DNA of 24,645 nt from the NCBI GenBank assembly GCA_023426365.1, contig JAFAAW010000075.1:1-24645 (forward strand), written 5' to 3'. Below are positions 24,096 through 24,645 of this stretch, in pieces. The position numbers and the translations under genes are program-made. The notes under the pieces are model-generated. The model worked only from the letters and a program-made list of their open reading frames with translations. It was not told the origin of the DNA and did no database searches. Origin of the DNA: Pseudomonadota bacterium (GTDB taxonomy: Bacteria; Pseudomonadota; Alphaproteobacteria; Rhodospirillales; Magnetospirillaceae). How positions within the stretch are numbered: position 1 is the first letter of the stretch; each line of letters opens with the position of its first letter.

Positions 24096-24479
24096 ATGGC
24101 CGCCCCGCCCCTTCGCCGCCGGGCCGTCCTGGCCGCCCTGCTGACCCTGGGCGCCACGCCGGCCGTTGCCGCCGGCGGTGGCGGCAAGGGGGGCGAGGTC
24201 TATGTCAAGCTGCCTAGCATCGTGATCGAGTATTGGGACGCCCAAGGGCTGTTCCACACGGTGAACATGGAACTGACGGCGGTCTTCCCCCTGCAGGTCA
24301 GCCTGAACAAGAAGGTGTCGCAAGACATCGCCCACACCCTGTCGGCCATGACCTGGGAGGATTTCTCCCGCGGGAATCCCGCCGCCACCGTCAAGGCGGT
24401 CGCCCTGGACGCGGTGCGCAAGGACCCCGCCGGCGCCAATTGCCTGGAAGTGCTCGTCATCCGATTGATGATGCGCTGA
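24096..24479 (+). CDS. Small exported protein of unknown function
   Basis: This 127-aa protein has an N-terminal export signal with an Arg triplet (LRRRAVLAALLTLG) and cleavage near AVAA|GGGG, somewhat like a Tat signal. The mature part is YVKLPSIVIEYWDAQGLFHT, then VNMELTAVFPLQVSLNKKV and SAMTWEDFSRGNPAATVK. The two strand-rich segments faintly recall FliL-type proteins, but I do not assign it to a family. It starts 4 bases after the CNBD gene and is presumably the last gene of the nad transcript. Reading as a real gene rests on the signal peptide, the operon spacing and normal codon use. Confidence 0.7.
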   Translation: MAAPPLRRRAVLAALLTLGATPAVAAGGGGKGGEVYVKLPSIVIEYWDAQGLFHTVNMELTAVFPLQVSLNKKVSQDIAHTLSAMTWEDFSRGNPAATVKAVALDAVRKDPAGANCLEVLVIRLMMR

Positions 24480-24497
24480 GGCGCCGCGCCGAAAGCC

Positions 24498-24510
24498 CCC
24501 GCTTGGCGGG
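24498..24510. terminator. Weak hairpin after the nad operon
   Basis: CCCGC (24498-24502) and GCGGG (24506-24510) form a 5-bp stem with loop TTG after the last operon gene and downstream of the tRNA (minus strand). There is no T run. It is the only terminator candidate I see here. Confidence 0.25.
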
Positions 24511-24555
24511 CGACAACCAAGCCCCCGGTTATCGGAGTGCCGGCCATCGAAGTGA

Positions 24556-24640
24556 TGGTGCGGACGACGGGACTCGAACCCGTATGACCGAAGTCGAGGG
24601 TTTTTAAGACCCTTGCGTCTACCGATTTCGCCACGTCCGC
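24556..24640 (-). tRNA. tRNA-Leu(UAA), CCA encoded
   Basis: The minus strand folds as a complete class II tRNA. The acceptor stem pairs GCGGACG with CGTCCGC, followed by discriminator A and an encoded CCA (24556-24558). The D-arm is GCGAAATCGGTAGACGC. The anticodon stem AGGGT/ACCCT encloses loop CTTAAAA, giving anticodon UAA for leucine UUA codons. There is a long variable arm (CGACTTCGGTCA) and a T-arm CGGGTTCGAGTCCCG. UUA is a rare codon in a genome this GC-rich, yet the isoacceptor is still required. Confidence 0.97.
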
Positions 24641-24645
24641 GCCGG

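Noticed and set aside
24200..24634. Minus-strand frame starting MAKSVDARVLKTLDFGHTGS
   Set aside because: Its beginning is the translation of the tRNA-Leu gene, a well-known spurious protein in databases; the rest is antisense to the exported-protein gene.

Overview
This window is a GC-rich, densely coded stretch of chromosome. It looks like a free-living alphaproteobacterium, most probably of the Rhodospirillales and perhaps Magnetospirillum-like. That placement is inferred from gene content and codon use (a PolA with an intact proofreading domain, ihfB-lapA-pyrF-trpF, DUF3422, RaiA-cold-shock fusion, nadA-nadC-nadB order), not from a database search. I see no insertion sequence, phage gene, CRISPR array or rRNA. 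One tRNA-Leu(UAA) lies at the right edge.

Layout, left to right. Positions 5-3059 (minus strand): a small NDUFS6-type zinc-finger protein followed by DNA polymerase I. Positions 3114-6322 (plus): a YadG-like ABC ATPase translationally coupled to a lipoprotein lysophospholipase, then a tandem pair of exported, mutually paralogous proteins of unknown function. Positions 6323-6470: a GC-rich repeat-like block and a perfect 13-bp inverted repeat. Positions 6470-9860: DUF3422 membrane protein (minus), the protease subunit TldD (plus, TTG start) and a small exported AMIN-like protein (minus). Positions 9861-10278: the only long non-coding stretch, AT-rich, with a candidate sigma-54 promoter and a 17-bp palindrome ahead of the DUF485-actP acetate uptake operon, which ends in a strong intrinsic terminator. 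Positions 12297-15149: a RaiA/HPF-cold-shock fusion (minus), a TPR-methyltransferase and a DUF1579 protein (plus). Positions 15118-17064 (minus): an EAL-CBS-GGDEF cyclic-di-GMP protein.

Positions 17280-19346 (plus): ihfB, lapA, pyrF and trpF, without trpB/trpA following. Position 19483-19890 (minus): a single-domain response-regulator receiver. Positions 20128-24479 (plus): nadA, nadC and nadB, the complete aspartate-to-nicotinate-mononucleotide de novo NAD route, followed with very short gaps by a stand-alone cyclic-nucleotide-binding protein and a small exported protein.

Most of the window is housekeeping. The parts that are least explained are the exported paralogue pair, the ATPase-lysophospholipase unit lacking a permease, the two small genes riding on the nad operon, and the regulatory region ahead of actP. 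I do not see clear evidence of a wholly new system.
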